From NCBI RefSeq assembly GCF_009729075.1, contig NZ_VTGY01000011.1:248001-312000 (forward strand): a DNA stretch of 64,000 nt. The letters run 5' to 3'. Under the pieces are notes generated by a model. That model had not been told where the DNA came from. It did not search any database and worked only from the letters and a program-made list of their open reading frames with translations. The DNA comes from Mycolicibacterium sp. CBMA 226 (GTDB taxonomy: Bacteria > Actinomycetota > Actinomycetes > Mycobacteriales > Mycobacteriaceae). This document shows positions 33,117 through 42,019 of the stretch, piece after piece; within the stretch, counting starts at the first letter, position 1; each line of letters opens with the position of its first letter. Made by a program: the position numbers and the translations under genes.

Positions 33117-36100
33117 TCCGAGGACCGCTTCGGCGCCTCCCACAGCGATGCCGCCAGCGCGGCGACCGAGACGAGCGCCAGGAACTGCAGCCACGGCGAA
33201 TGCCCGACGTAGCCGTCCACCGACCGCCACGGGTACGCGCTCAGCGCGGCGCCGGCGCCGATCAGGCCGCCTGCCGAGGCGGCGACGGTCCACCCGTCCA
33301 GCCATCGCACCCGCGACTTCAGCAGGTAGCGGATGCCGATGGCCGCCGCGAGGGTCGCCAGGCCCGCGAACCCGGCCACCAGGAAACCGAACCCGAGCAG
33401 GAGCCCGCCGATGACCGCGGGATGCGGTTGCCAGGTCTGCGCCGGCTCGTCATCGACCGGCCGCCGCATCGGGAGCAGCGCCAACAACGCCAGGAGCGGG
33501 AGCAATGCGAGCCCGCCGAACAGCCCGACCCGGTACGGAGTGTTGAGCCCGAACGTCAGGGTGACGGTGCCCGCGGTGCCCGCCGGCAGCACCCAGCCCT
33601 GTTGCCAACCGTTGATGGTCACCGGGGCGAGGATGGCGCCGTTGGCGGTGTGGGCGGTCCAGCCGGGGTTGACGCTTTCGGGCACGACGAGCACCCGCTG
33701 CACCGGCGACGGCGTCACCTCCACCTCGCGGTGGTCGGACGTCCACTTCTTCAGATGCGCGGGAGTGGTTGGGGCGCTGTGGATGTGCGCCGCGAGCGGA
33801 CCGCTCAGCCGAGCGCCGACGACCGTGAAGAACGGGCCGGGGCTGATCAGCAGTTCCTGTTTCCCGGCGGGTAGTTGCAGCGGGGCGGATTGGCACGGCT
33901 GGGCCGCGATGGGCTCGCTGTCCAGCAGCGCGCCGACCGTGGTGTGCACCGAGGTCTGCAGGAACTGGCCGGCGATCGCGATGACCGGCCCGCGGCCGCA
34001 CGGCAGCGTGACGGCCCGGCGCCGGTTCGCGGCGGCGTCGGCCGGGGCGATCGGTGCGCCGTGGTCGTCGAGGGCCGTGACCTCGGCCAGGCCGGGCGGC
34101 TTCACCTGGTCGAATCCCAGTGCGGTGCGGTCGATCAGGTCGTGCCAGTCGAGGATCGACAGCTTGATGGTGTCGGTCTTCGCGGGGGCGAGTCGGATGG
34201 TCTGCGGCCCGTCGCCGATCCGGCGTACCTGGGGGCCGGTGCCGAGGTCGACGGCGACGACGGTCGGATGGGCCGGCAGCTCGGAGGTGCTCGGCGCGAG
34301 TCGCAGCGCGCTGACCGTCGTGGGAGCCGGCAGGTGCACGGTCAGGTTGGCGCCATCGCGAAACTGGACGACGCTCTGCGGGGCCACCCAGGCGGTGCGC
34401 GGGTCACCGTCGGTGGCCGCATAGGCCGATCCCTCGACGTCGATGACGTCCGCATCGCCGGACGCCCGGGTGGTGCCGGGCTGGCTGAGGAGGTCGGCCA
34501 GGTGCGGCCCCTGCCGGGCCTGCACCCAGACCGTGGGTATGACGGCCACCGGCGCCGGCACGGTCAGGGTGCGGCTCATGTTCACGGGCTCTTCGGGCGA
34601 CTGGGCCATGGTGGCGGCGCACCGCACCCCGTTCGGGCCCTCGGCGCAACCGGGCCGGCCCAGCTGGTCGTTGCCCAAATCCCATTGCGCGACAGCCGAT
34701 CCCGCGGGCGGGCCCGGCACGTCCACGGTGTGTCGCAGGCTCACCGAATGGGCGAACCCGGACGCGTCGTACTGCGTCACCGAGAAGTCGGTGATGCCGA
34801 ACTGCACGCCGGGTGAGCCGTCGTCGGTGCCGGTCGCGGTGAACCGGACCCACGAGGTCTCGCCGTAGGGGAGCGCCGCGGTGAGCGGCTTGCCCGGCTG
34901 GTCGAAGCGAATTGTGCTGGTGCCGTTGGCAGTTGCCACCTCGATGCGGCGCACCTGGGCGCCGACGGCGGTGGCGCTGGGGGTCAGCGTGACGGTCGCG
35001 TTGGTCACCGGGTGGTCGAAGTCGACCTGAAGCCATTGCCCCACAGCGGTTTGCAGCGAGTTGGACACCCAGCTGGTCGACGTGTCGCCGTCGATGGCCG
35101 CGGCCGGCCCGGCCGCCGTCGCCACGTTGGGCAGCGCGGTGGAATCGGACGACGAACTCGAGGTGGTGATCCGTCCGCCGGGCCACTGCCCGTACGCGGT
35201 CGTCGCGCCGGGGCTGGGGTAGTCCATGACGCGGTTGAAGGTGCGTCGCGGATCGTCGGGGGCCCGCACCGCCGACGAATGGTCGTCGACGCGGCCGTAG
35301 TCGGTCTCGCGGGCCAGTGGGGTGTCGGTGACGGTGACCTCGGGTATTGGGAGCCCGGCCCGCTGTGCGTCGGACGTCAAGATCATGGGGCCCAACGGGT
35401 CTCGTCCCATCAGGCGGCGGCGCTCGTCGATGCGCAGTAGCGATTCGGGTCCGCCGTCGATGCGCGGCATGGGGTCGGCGTCGGCCAGGTACGGCTGCGT
35501 GGTGGCGGCGCCGGTCACCCGGTAGATCTCGACGGCGGGGTAGCGGGGTCGCAGACCGCTGTCGGAGACGAAGCCGTCGAGCGTGCCCGGCCCGACCGGA
35601 TCGCCGAACTGGGCCACCTTCGTCAGTCCGCGGGAACCTTCGATGGCCCGGTGCACCAGCAGCGGGCGCGCCGACCGGGAATTGTCGGGGTCCAGATCAT
35701 TGCGCACGACGACGAACGAAATACCTTGGCGGGCAAGGGTGTCGGCCAATCCGGCGGACGGCCGGCCGGTGGCGAACAGGCGCTGCACCGAATCGAGCGC
35801 GCGGATGGTCTCCGGTGGCGTGAGCGGGATCGAGTCGCGCACCCCCCAGGCGCCGCGCTCCAGCACCTGCAGCGGCTCGTCGTGCGTGTTGCCCCAGACC
35901 TGGTTGGCGAACGGCGCACCCGGCGCGACGAGTACCCGGCCCGGCGTCTCGGCGTTGTGCGCGTCGAGCCAGTCCGCGGTCTGGTGCCAGTACTGCGGGA
36001 TGGCACGGTAGGCGCCCGGCGCGGCGAGGCGGCCCGTCCACGCCAGGGACGTCGCGGCGGCCAGCGCGGTCAGCAGCACCACCGCCACGGCCATCCGCTT

Positions 36101-37282
36101 GTCCCGTTCGAGGTGCGCGAACGCGTTGATCCATTCCCGGCGCGGTGCGGTGCCCGGCAAGGGAATGCGGCCCAGTACGTGGGCCAGGCCCAGCGCCAGC
36201 GGCAGCCGCAGCACGGGCTCGAGTTTGTGCACGTTGCGCAGCGGGGTGCCGGCGGCGTCCAGGAAGATCTGCGCCTGGTGTGCGATCGGAGAGCCCAGGC
36301 CGCCCGAGTAGGCGACCGCGAGCAGCAGCAGGCCGAGCAGCAACGTGGAGATGAGCCGCCCCCGGGCCGGCATGCTGCGCATCGCCAGACCGGCCATGCC
36401 GCCGGCCGCCACCAGGGTCGTGGCCAGCACCGCGACTGAACCGGTGACCAGCGACGAGCCGGCCGTCGCGTTGGTCGCGACGAATGCCGTCCAGCCGTAG
36501 GTGCCGCGCAGTACCTCGGTCAGGGACAGCCACTGCGTGGTGACGCCCGACGATTCGATGAAGTCCAGGAACGGCGGACTGATCCGGCCGAGCAGCAGCA
36601 GCGCCACCGCCCACCACAGGATGGCGAGCAGCGTGCAGCCGAACCACCACGCCGTGAAGCGCCACCAGCGCCGGTTGGGCCGGTGCGCGGCCCACCAGAT
36701 GATCGCGGCCAGACAGCCCGTCAGGGTGGCGACGGCGTTCACCGCGCCCATCAGCGCGACAGCGGCCGCCGAGCGGGCGGCCAGTTGCCGAATCCTCGGA
36801 TCCCCGCGCAGCGCCAGGATGACCGGCAGCAGCACCCACGGCGCCAGCATCATGGGCAGCGTCTCGGACGAGATCGCGCCCAGCGTCGTCAGCGCCCGCG
36901 GGGACAGGGCGAACGCGACGGCGGCCAGCACGCGGGAGGACCGGCTGCCGATGCCGAGTGCCTCGGCGACGCGCACCAGCCCCCAGAACCCGATGACCAG
37001 CAGCAACGCCCACCACAGCCGCTGCGTCACCCAGCCGGGCAGCCCGATGACGTGACCGGCGAGGAAGAACGCCCCGTGCGGGAACAGGTAGCCGTAGGCC
37101 TGGTTCTGTGACTGTCCGAAGGGGAGGTCGCTGCTCCACAGATTCGCCGCGCGCGCCAGGAAGCGTGCGGGGTTGGCGGTGAGATCGAGTTTGGTGTCGG
37201 GCGAGACCCGGCCCGGTGACTGGGCGAACGTCAGGACCAGTGCGGCCGCGCTGACGACCCATAGGCAGCGCCGGGAGAGCGG
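33113..37282 (-). CDS. aftD: Arabinofuranosyltransferase AftD; start codon not identifiable
   Basis: At least 1389 residues. The N-terminal GT-C part begins PLSRRCLWVVSAAALVLTFA and continues SPDTKLDLTANPARFLARA and FGQSQNQAYGYLFPHGAFF. It is followed by about a dozen helices and a long extracytoplasmic region with carbohydrate-binding-like modules (for example DGDTSTSWVSNSLQTAVGQW). Two C-terminal helices close it. It adds arabinofuranose from decaprenylphosphoryl-arabinose to arabinogalactan/lipoarabinomannan outside the membrane. Frame-conserved sequence runs up into the preceding 57-residue gene, but no ATG, GTG or TTG occurs before the GTG at 37030, which would delete the conserved first helix. 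The coordinate given marks the minimum conserved end. Confidence 0.88.
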   Translation of the reverse strand, partial: PLSRRCLWVVSAAALVLTFAQSPGRVSPDTKLDLTANPARFLARAANLWSSDLPFGQSQNQAYGYLFPHGAFFLAGHVIGLPGWVTQRLWWALLLVIGFWGLVRVAEALGIGSRSSRVLAAVAFALSPRALTTLGAISSETLPMMLAPWVLLPVILALRGDPRIRQLAARSAAAVALMGAVNAVATLTGCLAAIIWWAAHRPNRRWWRFTAWWFGCTLLAILWWAVALLLLGRISPPFLDFIESSGVTTQWLSLTEVLRGTYGWTAFVATNATAGSSLVTGSVAVLATTLVAAGGMAGLAMRSMPARGRLISTLLLGLLLLAVAYSGGLGSPIAHQAQIFLDAAGTPLRNVHKLEPVLRLPLALGLAHVLGRIPLPGTAPRREWINAFAHLERDKRMAVAVVLLTALAAATSLAWTGRLAAPGAYRAIPQYWHQTADWLDAHNAETPGRVLVAPGAPFANQVWGNTHDEPLQVLERGAWGVRDSIPLTPPETIRALDSVQRLFATGRPSAGLADTLARQGISFVVVRNDLDPDNSRSARPLLVHRAIEGSRGLTKVAQFGDPVGPGTLDGFVSDSGLRPRYPAVEIYRVTGAATTQPYLADADPMPRIDGGPESLLRIDERRRLMGRDPLGPMILTSDAQRAGLPIPEVTVTDTPLARETDYGRVDDHSSAVRAPDDPRRTFNRVMDYPSPGATTAYGQWPGGRITTSSSSSDSTALPNVATAAGPAAAIDGDTSTSWVSNSLQTAVGQWLQVDFDHPVTNATVTLTPSATAVGAQVRRIEVATANGTSTIRFDQPGKPLTAALPYGETSWVRFTATGTDDGSPGVQFGITDFSVTQYDASGFAHSVSLRHTVDVPGPPAGSAVAQWDLGNDQLGRPGCAEGPNGVRCAATMAQSPEEPVNMSRTLTVPAPVAVIPTVWVQARQGPHLADLLSQPGTTRASGDADVIDVEGSAYAATDGDPRTAWVAPQSVVQFRDGANLTVHLPAPTTVSALRLAPSTSELPAHPTVVAVDLGTGPQVRRIGDGPQTIRLAPAKTDTIKLSILDWHDLIDRTALGFDQVKPPGLAEVTALDDHGAPIAPADAAANRRRAVTLPCGRGPVIAIAGQFLQTSVHTTVGALLDSEPIAAQPCQSAPLQLPAGKQELLISPGPFFTVVGARLSGPLAAHIHSAPTTPAHLKKWTSDHREVEVTPSPVQRVLVVPESVNPGWTAHTANGAILAPVTINGWQQGWVLPAGTAGTVTLTFGLNTPYRVGLFGGLALLPLLALLALLPMRRPVDDEPAQTWQPHPAVIGGLLLGFGFLVAGFAGLATLAAAIGIRYLLKSRVRWLDGWTVAASAGGLIGAGAALSAYPWRSVDGYVGHSPWLQFLALVSVAALAASLWEAPKRSSD

Positions 37283-37292
37283 CGCCGCGGGA

Positions 37293-37466
37293 TCAGCTGC
37301 GGTTGCCGTATTCGACCCGGTTGAGCACCGATGACGCTGGATCGCCCGATTGCAGCGTCGGCTTGGTGTCCTGCTCCAGCATCAGCGTGGTGCCGAAGAC
37401 CGCTGCAGCGCCGAGCAACAGACCGACCACGATGCTGGCTCCGGCGGGCACGAGGAAGCGGTCCAT
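37293..37466 (-). CDS. 57-residue membrane/secreted protein, Rv0236A-like
   Basis: Starts at ATG 37466. The product MDRFLVPAGASIVVGLLLGA... has one hydrophobic segment (residues 8-31) and a polar tail ending SSVLNRVEYGNRS. Length and position, directly before aftD, match Rv0236A as I recall it. Its TGA (37293-37295) lies inside the region where the aftD frame is already conserved. The two reading frames therefore overlap or are joined by a frameshift (aftD is in the +1 frame). It may act as an anchor or accessory subunit for AftD; this is inference. Confidence 0.75.
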   Translation of the reverse strand: MDRFLVPAGASIVVGLLLGAAAVFGTTLMLEQDTKPTLQSGDPASSVLNRVEYGNRS

Positions 37467-37574
37467 GGCGCCCAAACTAGCATGACGACCTGCCTGCATC
37501 CCTGTTCGTCGGCCTGCGCCCCAGGTCATCGCCGGGACCGAGGCGCTTCCCTCGCCCGGCTAGGCTCGAATCCC

Positions 37575-38762
37575 ATGTCCCTGCACCGAACCCTCGGCGT
37601 ACTGGCACTGGTGTCCGGATTGGTGGCGGGTTGCTCGTCGTCGTCCGACCACCCTGCTGCGTCCAGCACGTCCAGCCCGGCCAAGAGCACCGCGTCGTCC
37701 AGCAAGCCCATGGACGCCCCCGCGCCGACTGCCCCGCCGTGCGATCCGCATGCCCTGCTCAGCACCCTCACCCTGCGGCAGAAGCTGGCCCAGCTGCTCA
37801 TGGTCGGCGTCAAGGACGCCGCCGACGCCCGCGCCGCCGTCACCCAACAGCAGGTCGGCGGCATCTTCATCGGGAGCTGGACGGATATGTCGATGCTGTC
37901 GGACGGCAGCATCCCGGCGCTGCAGGCCGCGTCCGGAGCGCTGCCGCTGGCGGTCAGCATCGACGAGGAGGGCGGCCGGGTGTCCCGGCTGAAGAAGCTG
38001 ATCGGCCCGCAGGAGTCGGCGCGCATCCTGGCGGCGACCAAGACCCCCGCCGAGGTTCAGGCCATCGCCAAGGACCGTGGTCAGCAGATGAAGGACAAGT
38101 TCGGCATCACCGTCGACTTCGCGCCCGACGCCGACGTCACCGAAGAGGCCGACGACGAGGTGATCGGCGACCGCTCTTTCGGCGCGGACCCGCAGAAGGT
38201 CACCGAGTACGCCGGCGCGTACGCCGCGGGCTTGCGGGACGCGGGGGTGGTTCCGGTGCTCAAGCACTTTCCGGGGCACGGGCACGGCTCGGGCGACTCG
38301 CACACGGGAGGCGTGAAGACGCCGCCGCTCGAGGCGCTCAAGGACAACGACCTCGTGCCGTACCGCACCTTGACGACGCAGCAGCCCGTCGCCGTGATGG
38401 TCGGGCATCTGCAGGTGCCGGGCCTGACGCTCGGCGACGACCCGGCCAGCCTCAGCAAGCCCGCCTATGACCTGCTGCGCAGCGGCGAGTACGGCGGCCC
38501 GCCGTTCGACGGCGTGGTGTTCACCGACGACCTCACCGGCATGGCAGCCATCAGTCAGCACTTCGGCGTCGCCGACGCGGCGCTCAAGGCCCTGCAGGCC
38601 GGCGCGGACGTTGCCCTGTGGATCACCACCGACGGCATCCCCGACGTGCTGGACAAGCTGGAGGCCGCCGCCAACGCCGGACAGTTGGACCAGGCGCAGA
38701 TCGACAAGTCGGTGCTGCGGGTGGCGGCCATGAAAGGCCCGGGCGCGAAATGCATGAAGTGA
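37575..38762 (+). CDS. lpqI: Lipoprotein glycoside hydrolase family 3, LpqI
   Basis: 395 residues. Lipoprotein signal with lipobox ending at Cys20 (LVSGLVAGC), a Ser/Ala/Pro linker, then a GH3 catalytic domain: GGIFIGSWTDMS, LAVSIDEEGGRVSRLKKLIG, KHFPGHGHGSGDSHTGG (the NagZ-type His/Asp catalytic loop) and nucleophile region DGVVFTDDLTGMAAIS. It matches LpqI, a beta-N-acetylglucosaminidase of peptidoglycan recycling, anchored to the outer face of the cell membrane. ATG 37575 gives the only sensible signal peptide. A tetR gene follows by 25 bases, as in Rv0237-Rv0238. Confidence 0.9.
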   Translation: MSLHRTLGVLALVSGLVAGCSSSSDHPAASSTSSPAKSTASSSKPMDAPAPTAPPCDPHALLSTLTLRQKLAQLLMVGVKDAADARAAVTQQQVGGIFIGSWTDMSMLSDGSIPALQAASGALPLAVSIDEEGGRVSRLKKLIGPQESARILAATKTPAEVQAIAKDRGQQMKDKFGITVDFAPDADVTEEADDEVIGDRSFGADPQKVTEYAGAYAAGLRDAGVVPVLKHFPGHGHGSGDSHTGGVKTPPLEALKDNDLVPYRTLTTQQPVAVMVGHLQVPGLTLGDDPASLSKPAYDLLRSGEYGGPPFDGVVFTDDLTGMAAISQHFGVADAALKALQAGADVALWITTDGIPDVLDKLEAAANAGQLDQAQIDKSVLRVAAMKGPGAKCMK

Positions 38763-38787
38763 GCTGCTCGTTGAATACCCTGATCTG

Positions 38788-39387
38788 ATGGCAGGTGGAA
38801 CCAAGCGGCTGCCGCGGGCCGTCCGCGAACAGCAGATGCTCGACGCCGCCGTGCAGATGTTCTCGGTGAACGGCTATCACGAGACCTCGATGGACGCGAT
38901 CGCCGCGCAGGCCGAGATCTCCAAGCCGATGCTGTACCTCTATTACGGCTCGAAGGAAGAACTGTTCGCGGCGTGCCTGGACCGCGAGCTGACGCGCTTC
39001 GTCGACACCGTGCGGGCGGACATCAACTTCACCCAGAGCCCACGCGACCTGCTGCGCAACGCGGTGCTGTCGTTCATGACGTACATCGACCGCAACCGGG
39101 CGTCGTGGATCGTGCTCTACACGCAGGCCACCAGCTCGCAGGCCTTCGCCCACACCGTGCGCGAGGGCCGCGAGAAGATCATCGACCTGGTGGCCCGGCT
39201 GCTCAGTACCGGCACGCGTAATCCGGAGCCGGACAGCGACTTCGAGATGATGGCCGTGGCCCTGGTAGGTGCGGGTGAGGCCATCGCGTCCCGCGTCAGC
39301 GCCGGCGACACCGACGTCAACGACGCCACCGAGCTGATGATCAATCTCTTCTGGCGCGGCCTGAAGGGCAAGCGCGCCGAGTCCTAG
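38788..39387 (+). CDS. TetR-family regulator, Rv0238-like
   Basis: 199 residues. Helix-turn-helix at residues ~12-55: REQQMLDAAVQMFSVNGYH, ETSMDAIAAQAEISKPMLYL, YYGSKEELFAACLDREL. The C-terminal domain carries ligand and dimer contacts. It is probably co-transcribed with lpqI (25 bases apart). The order lpqI-tetR-...-htdX-fabG4-fadA2 makes it one candidate for the regulator of the lipid genes downstream, but no direct evidence is in the sequence. Confidence 0.83.
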   Translation: MAGGTKRLPRAVREQQMLDAAVQMFSVNGYHETSMDAIAAQAEISKPMLYLYYGSKEELFAACLDRELTRFVDTVRADINFTQSPRDLLRNAVLSFMTYIDRNRASWIVLYTQATSSQAFAHTVREGREKIIDLVARLLSTGTRNPEPDSDFEMMAVALVGAGEAIASRVSAGDTDVNDATELMINLFWRGLKGKRAES

Positions 39388-39760
39388 TCCCGCCGCCGGC
39401 CTCCCCAGCGCCGGGGGGTCCGAGGGTGGGCGGGCGTGACGCGGGTAGTCACATCCGCAACTCGAGTACCGGTCTCTCTCGACAAGCTTCGTCGGGAGTT
39501 GTCAGCTTGGGCTGACAATGTCAACACCCGGTGACGGCTTTAAATCGCAAGTGCCACTTGGGTCACCGCGCCCCGACGGCAGATCACCCACTCCCAACAT
39601 TGGCTCTGCGCCCGCGGTCTTGGGCACTCGCACTTTCTCGCCGTAACTGCAGGATCAATCGGGCACTGTGATCGACCCTGCGCCCACGGCGGCCTCCACT
39701 CGACATTCGTCGCCTGCTCACCCAGCTGTGGTGACCCCACAGCGCTGGTATGGTCCGATT
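39388..39760. other. Long intergenic region upstream of the riboswitch
   Basis: About 370 bases without a credible gene. It contains the two-unit TGTCA-N8-TGACA array (39500-39536). The promoter for the cobalamin transporter transcript presumably lies between the array and 39761. No clear -10/-35 pair stands out. Confidence 0.6.
39500..39536. repeat. Two tandem 18-bp palindromes, TGTCA-N8-TGACA, period 19 bp
   Basis: Units at 39500-39517 and 39519-39536 (the last half-site reads TGACG) with one base between, the same geometry as the array at 12365-12420. It lies about 110 bases past the tetR stop and 225 bases before the riboswitch. It could be an operator for the btu transcript or a genome-wide element. 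Confidence 0.78.
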
Positions 39761-39922
39761 CGAGCCAGTCGAACCCAACGCGGTTGGGTCAGGGAATCCG
39801 GTGTGAACCCGGAACTGACGCGCAGCGGTAAGGAGGACAGGCGGAGCAACGGCCACTGGCCCCGTGGGGGCTGGGAAGGCGCTCCGGCTGGATGATCCCG
39901 AGTCCGAAGACCTGCTGGCTCG
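39761..39922 (+). ncRNA. Cobalamin (B12) riboswitch
   Basis: The outer stem P1 is CGAGCCAG (39761-39768) with CTGGCTCG (39915-39922). Inside it are the family landmarks in order: AGGGAATCCGGTGTGAACCC, ACTGACGCGCAGCGGTAAGG, GCCACTGG, CTGGGAAGGCG, and the B12-box-like GAGTCCGAAGACCTG. It binds adenosylcobalamin-type ligands and usually shuts off the downstream gene. An alternative hairpin CTCGCG/CGCGAG at 39927-39947 and the region before GTG 40002 may form the expression platform. It identifies the following ABC importer as a cobalamin or cobamide transporter. Confidence 0.92.
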
Positions 39923-40001
39923 GGCTCTCGCGACCTGGCGGCGCGAGGACCCACCCACGGATGGACTCCGCGACCAGAGTCCCGGATCGGAAGGCGCCGC
40001 C

Positions 40002-41009
40002 GTGTCTCGACGTACCATTGTGCTTGTCTCACTGATTGTTTCGCTCGTCTGCTCCTGTGGCGGTCCACCGGCTGTCAGTCAGACCGCCGCCGGAACCGTC
40101 GGCTATCCCGTCACGATGCAGAACTGCGGACGCACGGTGACGGTGAAATCGCCGCCGCAGCGGGCGGTGTCGATCAATCAGCCGGCCTCCGAACTGCTCC
40201 TGTCGCTCGGGCTCGCCGACCGGATGGCCGGGACCGCGTCGTGGAGCGACGACGTCCGGGCCGACCTCGCCGCCGACAACGCCAAAGTGCCTGTGCTGAA
40301 CCGGGACTTCCCGTCGTTCGAGCGGGTGCTCAAAGAGAAACCGGACTTCGTCTACGCGACATTCGACTATTCGTTCACGGCCGAGGGCGTCGCCCCGCGG
40401 GATCGTTTCGAGCGGTTGGGAGTGCCGACGTACCAGTCGTCCAGTGAGTGCGGTGGTCAGGACGCGGCGCAGCAGCGTGGGTTGACGCTCGATGACATGT
40501 ACGCCGAAATCGGTGACATTGCCAAGATTTTCGACGTGCGTGACCGGGGCGACAAGCTGGTGGCTTCGCTGCGCGCGCGGATGGCGGCCGCGACCGGCGG
40601 ACTCAAGGCCGACGGCGTCAACCTGATGTGGTGGTACGCCGGTACCAGAACTCCGTACATCGCAGGCTGCTGCGGGGCACCCGGAATCATCACCACCGCT
40701 GTCGGAGCCCACAACGCGTTCGCCGACAACCGGCAGCTGTGGCCGGAGATTTCGTGGGAAGCGATCCTGCAACGTGATCCAGACGTCCTCGTCCTTGCTG
40801 ACCTGACTCGAGGTGACGACGGCGACAGTGTTGCCGCGAAGATTAAGTTCCTCGAAACCGATCCGGCGGCAAGCAAGTTGAAGGCTGTGCGTGAGCGGCG
40901 CTGGATCGTTTTGCCCGGCAGTGCGATGGACCCGTCTTTGCGCAACGTCGACGCGGTTGAGACCGTCGCGTCCGGGCTGCGCTCGTTCGGGCTGGGCGGA
41001 AAGTCCTGA
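40002..41009 (+). CDS. btuF: Cobalamin-type ABC importer, substrate-binding protein (BtuF-like)
   Basis: 335 residues from GTG 40002; an earlier in-frame start would overlap the riboswitch. A signal peptide (TIVLVSLIVSLVCSC) has an atypical lipobox at Cys19. The mature part is a class III binding protein: TVTVKSPPQRAVSINQPASE, LLLSLGLADRMAGTASW, LKEKPDFVYATFDYSF, PEISWEAILQRDPDVLVLAD. It captures the ligand outside the membrane. By fold it could bind iron-siderophore or cobamide; the B12 riboswitch ahead decides for cobalamin. It is first gene of a three-gene operon (5 bases to the permease). Confidence 0.85.
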   Translation: MSRRTIVLVSLIVSLVCSCGGPPAVSQTAAGTVGYPVTMQNCGRTVTVKSPPQRAVSINQPASELLLSLGLADRMAGTASWSDDVRADLAADNAKVPVLNRDFPSFERVLKEKPDFVYATFDYSFTAEGVAPRDRFERLGVPTYQSSSECGGQDAAQQRGLTLDDMYAEIGDIAKIFDVRDRGDKLVASLRARMAAATGGLKADGVNLMWWYAGTRTPYIAGCCGAPGIITTAVGAHNAFADNRQLWPEISWEAILQRDPDVLVLADLTRGDDGDSVAAKIKFLETDPAASKLKAVRERRWIVLPGSAMDPSLRNVDAVETVASGLRSFGLGGKS

Positions 41010-41014
41010 GACCG

Positions 41015-42019
41015 TTGCGCACCACGGGTATGGCGCTCTTCGGTCTGGCGGGCCTGGTGCTGTCGATCGTGGTGGCCATGATCATCGGCCCAGCGGACCT
41101 GAGCATCGACGACGTGTATGGCGTCGTCGCGCAACATCTTTGGGGCCGCCCGGCCGATATCGCCCCGATCGATGACGGTATCGTCTGGGAACTACGCCTG
41201 CCACGGGCGCTGCTCGCCGCGATCTGTGGGGCCGGCCTCGGCATCTGCGGGGCGATTCTGCAGTCCCTGATGCGCAACCCGCTGGCCGACCCGTTCATGC
41301 TGGGCATCTCCTCCGGTGCCTCCACCGGCGCGGTGCTTGTGGTCGTGGCGGGTGTCGGTGGTGCACTGACGCTGTCGGGCGGCGCATTCGTCGGGGCAGT
41401 GATTGCATTCGTCCTCGTGCTGGCCCTCGCGGCGACCGCGGGCGGCGGGCAGGACCGGGTTGTGCTTGCCGGAGTCGCTGGTACTCAACTCTTTTCGGCG
41501 ACGACGGCGCTGGTGGTGTTCTCGTCGGCCGACGCGCAACAGACCCGCGGGGTGCTGTTCTGGTTGCTCGGCTCGCTGGGTGGCGCGAGCTGGTCTCAGG
41601 TGGCGCTGTGCGGTGTCGTAGGTCTGGTCTGTCTGGTGATCTGTTGGCTGCAGTCAGATGCCTTGGACGCGTTCGCCTTCGGCCGTGATGCGGCAGCTGC
41701 GCTGGGGGTCTCGGTGCGGCGGGTCCGGATCGTCCTGCTGCTGACGACGGCATTATTGGCCGCTGTGCTGGTGAGCGTCTCCGGTGCAATCGATTTCGTC
41801 GGGCTGGTGTTGCCGCACGCGGCCCGGCTGATCGTCGGTCCGTCTCACCGCCGGCTGCTGCCGGTCACTGCGATCACCGGTGCCATCTTCCTGGTCTGGG
41901 TCGACGCCGCCGCCCGGACGGTGTTCGCGCCGCAGGAATTGCCTGTCGGTGTCGTGACGGCGCTCGTCGGCGTGCCGATCTTCATGTGGATTCTCGCCCG
42001 GCGCAGGCGGATTCGATGA
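41015..42019 (+). CDS. btuC: Cobalamin-type ABC importer, FecCD-family permease (BtuC-like)
   Basis: 334 residues with about ten helices. Family text: VWELRLPRALLAAICGAGLG, ICGAILQSLMRNPLADPFML, GISSGASTGAV, FGRDAAAALGVSVRRVRIVL, and GAIDFVGLVLPHAARLIVGP (the loop that contacts the ATPase). The start is TTG 41015, or ATG 41030 five codons later. Its TGA overlaps the ATG of the ATPase gene (ATGA), implying coupled translation. It forms the membrane channel of the importer. Confidence 0.87.
   Translation: MRTTGMALFGLAGLVLSIVVAMIIGPADLSIDDVYGVVAQHLWGRPADIAPIDDGIVWELRLPRALLAAICGAGLGICGAILQSLMRNPLADPFMLGISSGASTGAVLVVVAGVGGALTLSGGAFVGAVIAFVLVLALAATAGGGQDRVVLAGVAGTQLFSATTALVVFSSADAQQTRGVLFWLLGSLGGASWSQVALCGVVGLVCLVICWLQSDALDAFAFGRDAAAALGVSVRRVRIVLLLTTALLAAVLVSVSGAIDFVGLVLPHAARLIVGPSHRRLLPVTAITGAIFLVWVDAAARTVFAPQELPVGVVTALVGVPIFMWILARRRRIR

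Noticed and set aside
35697..37262. A 521-codon minus-strand frame over the 5' part of aftD
   Set aside because: It is an overlapping out-of-frame reading of aftD, rich in Arg/Gly/Pro with no hydrophobic pattern. The aftD frame carries the conserved residues.
39864..40001. Extension of btuF upstream to 39864
   Set aside because: It would translate through the 3' half of the riboswitch and place the signal peptide 46 residues inside the protein. GTG 40002 gives a normal signal sequence.
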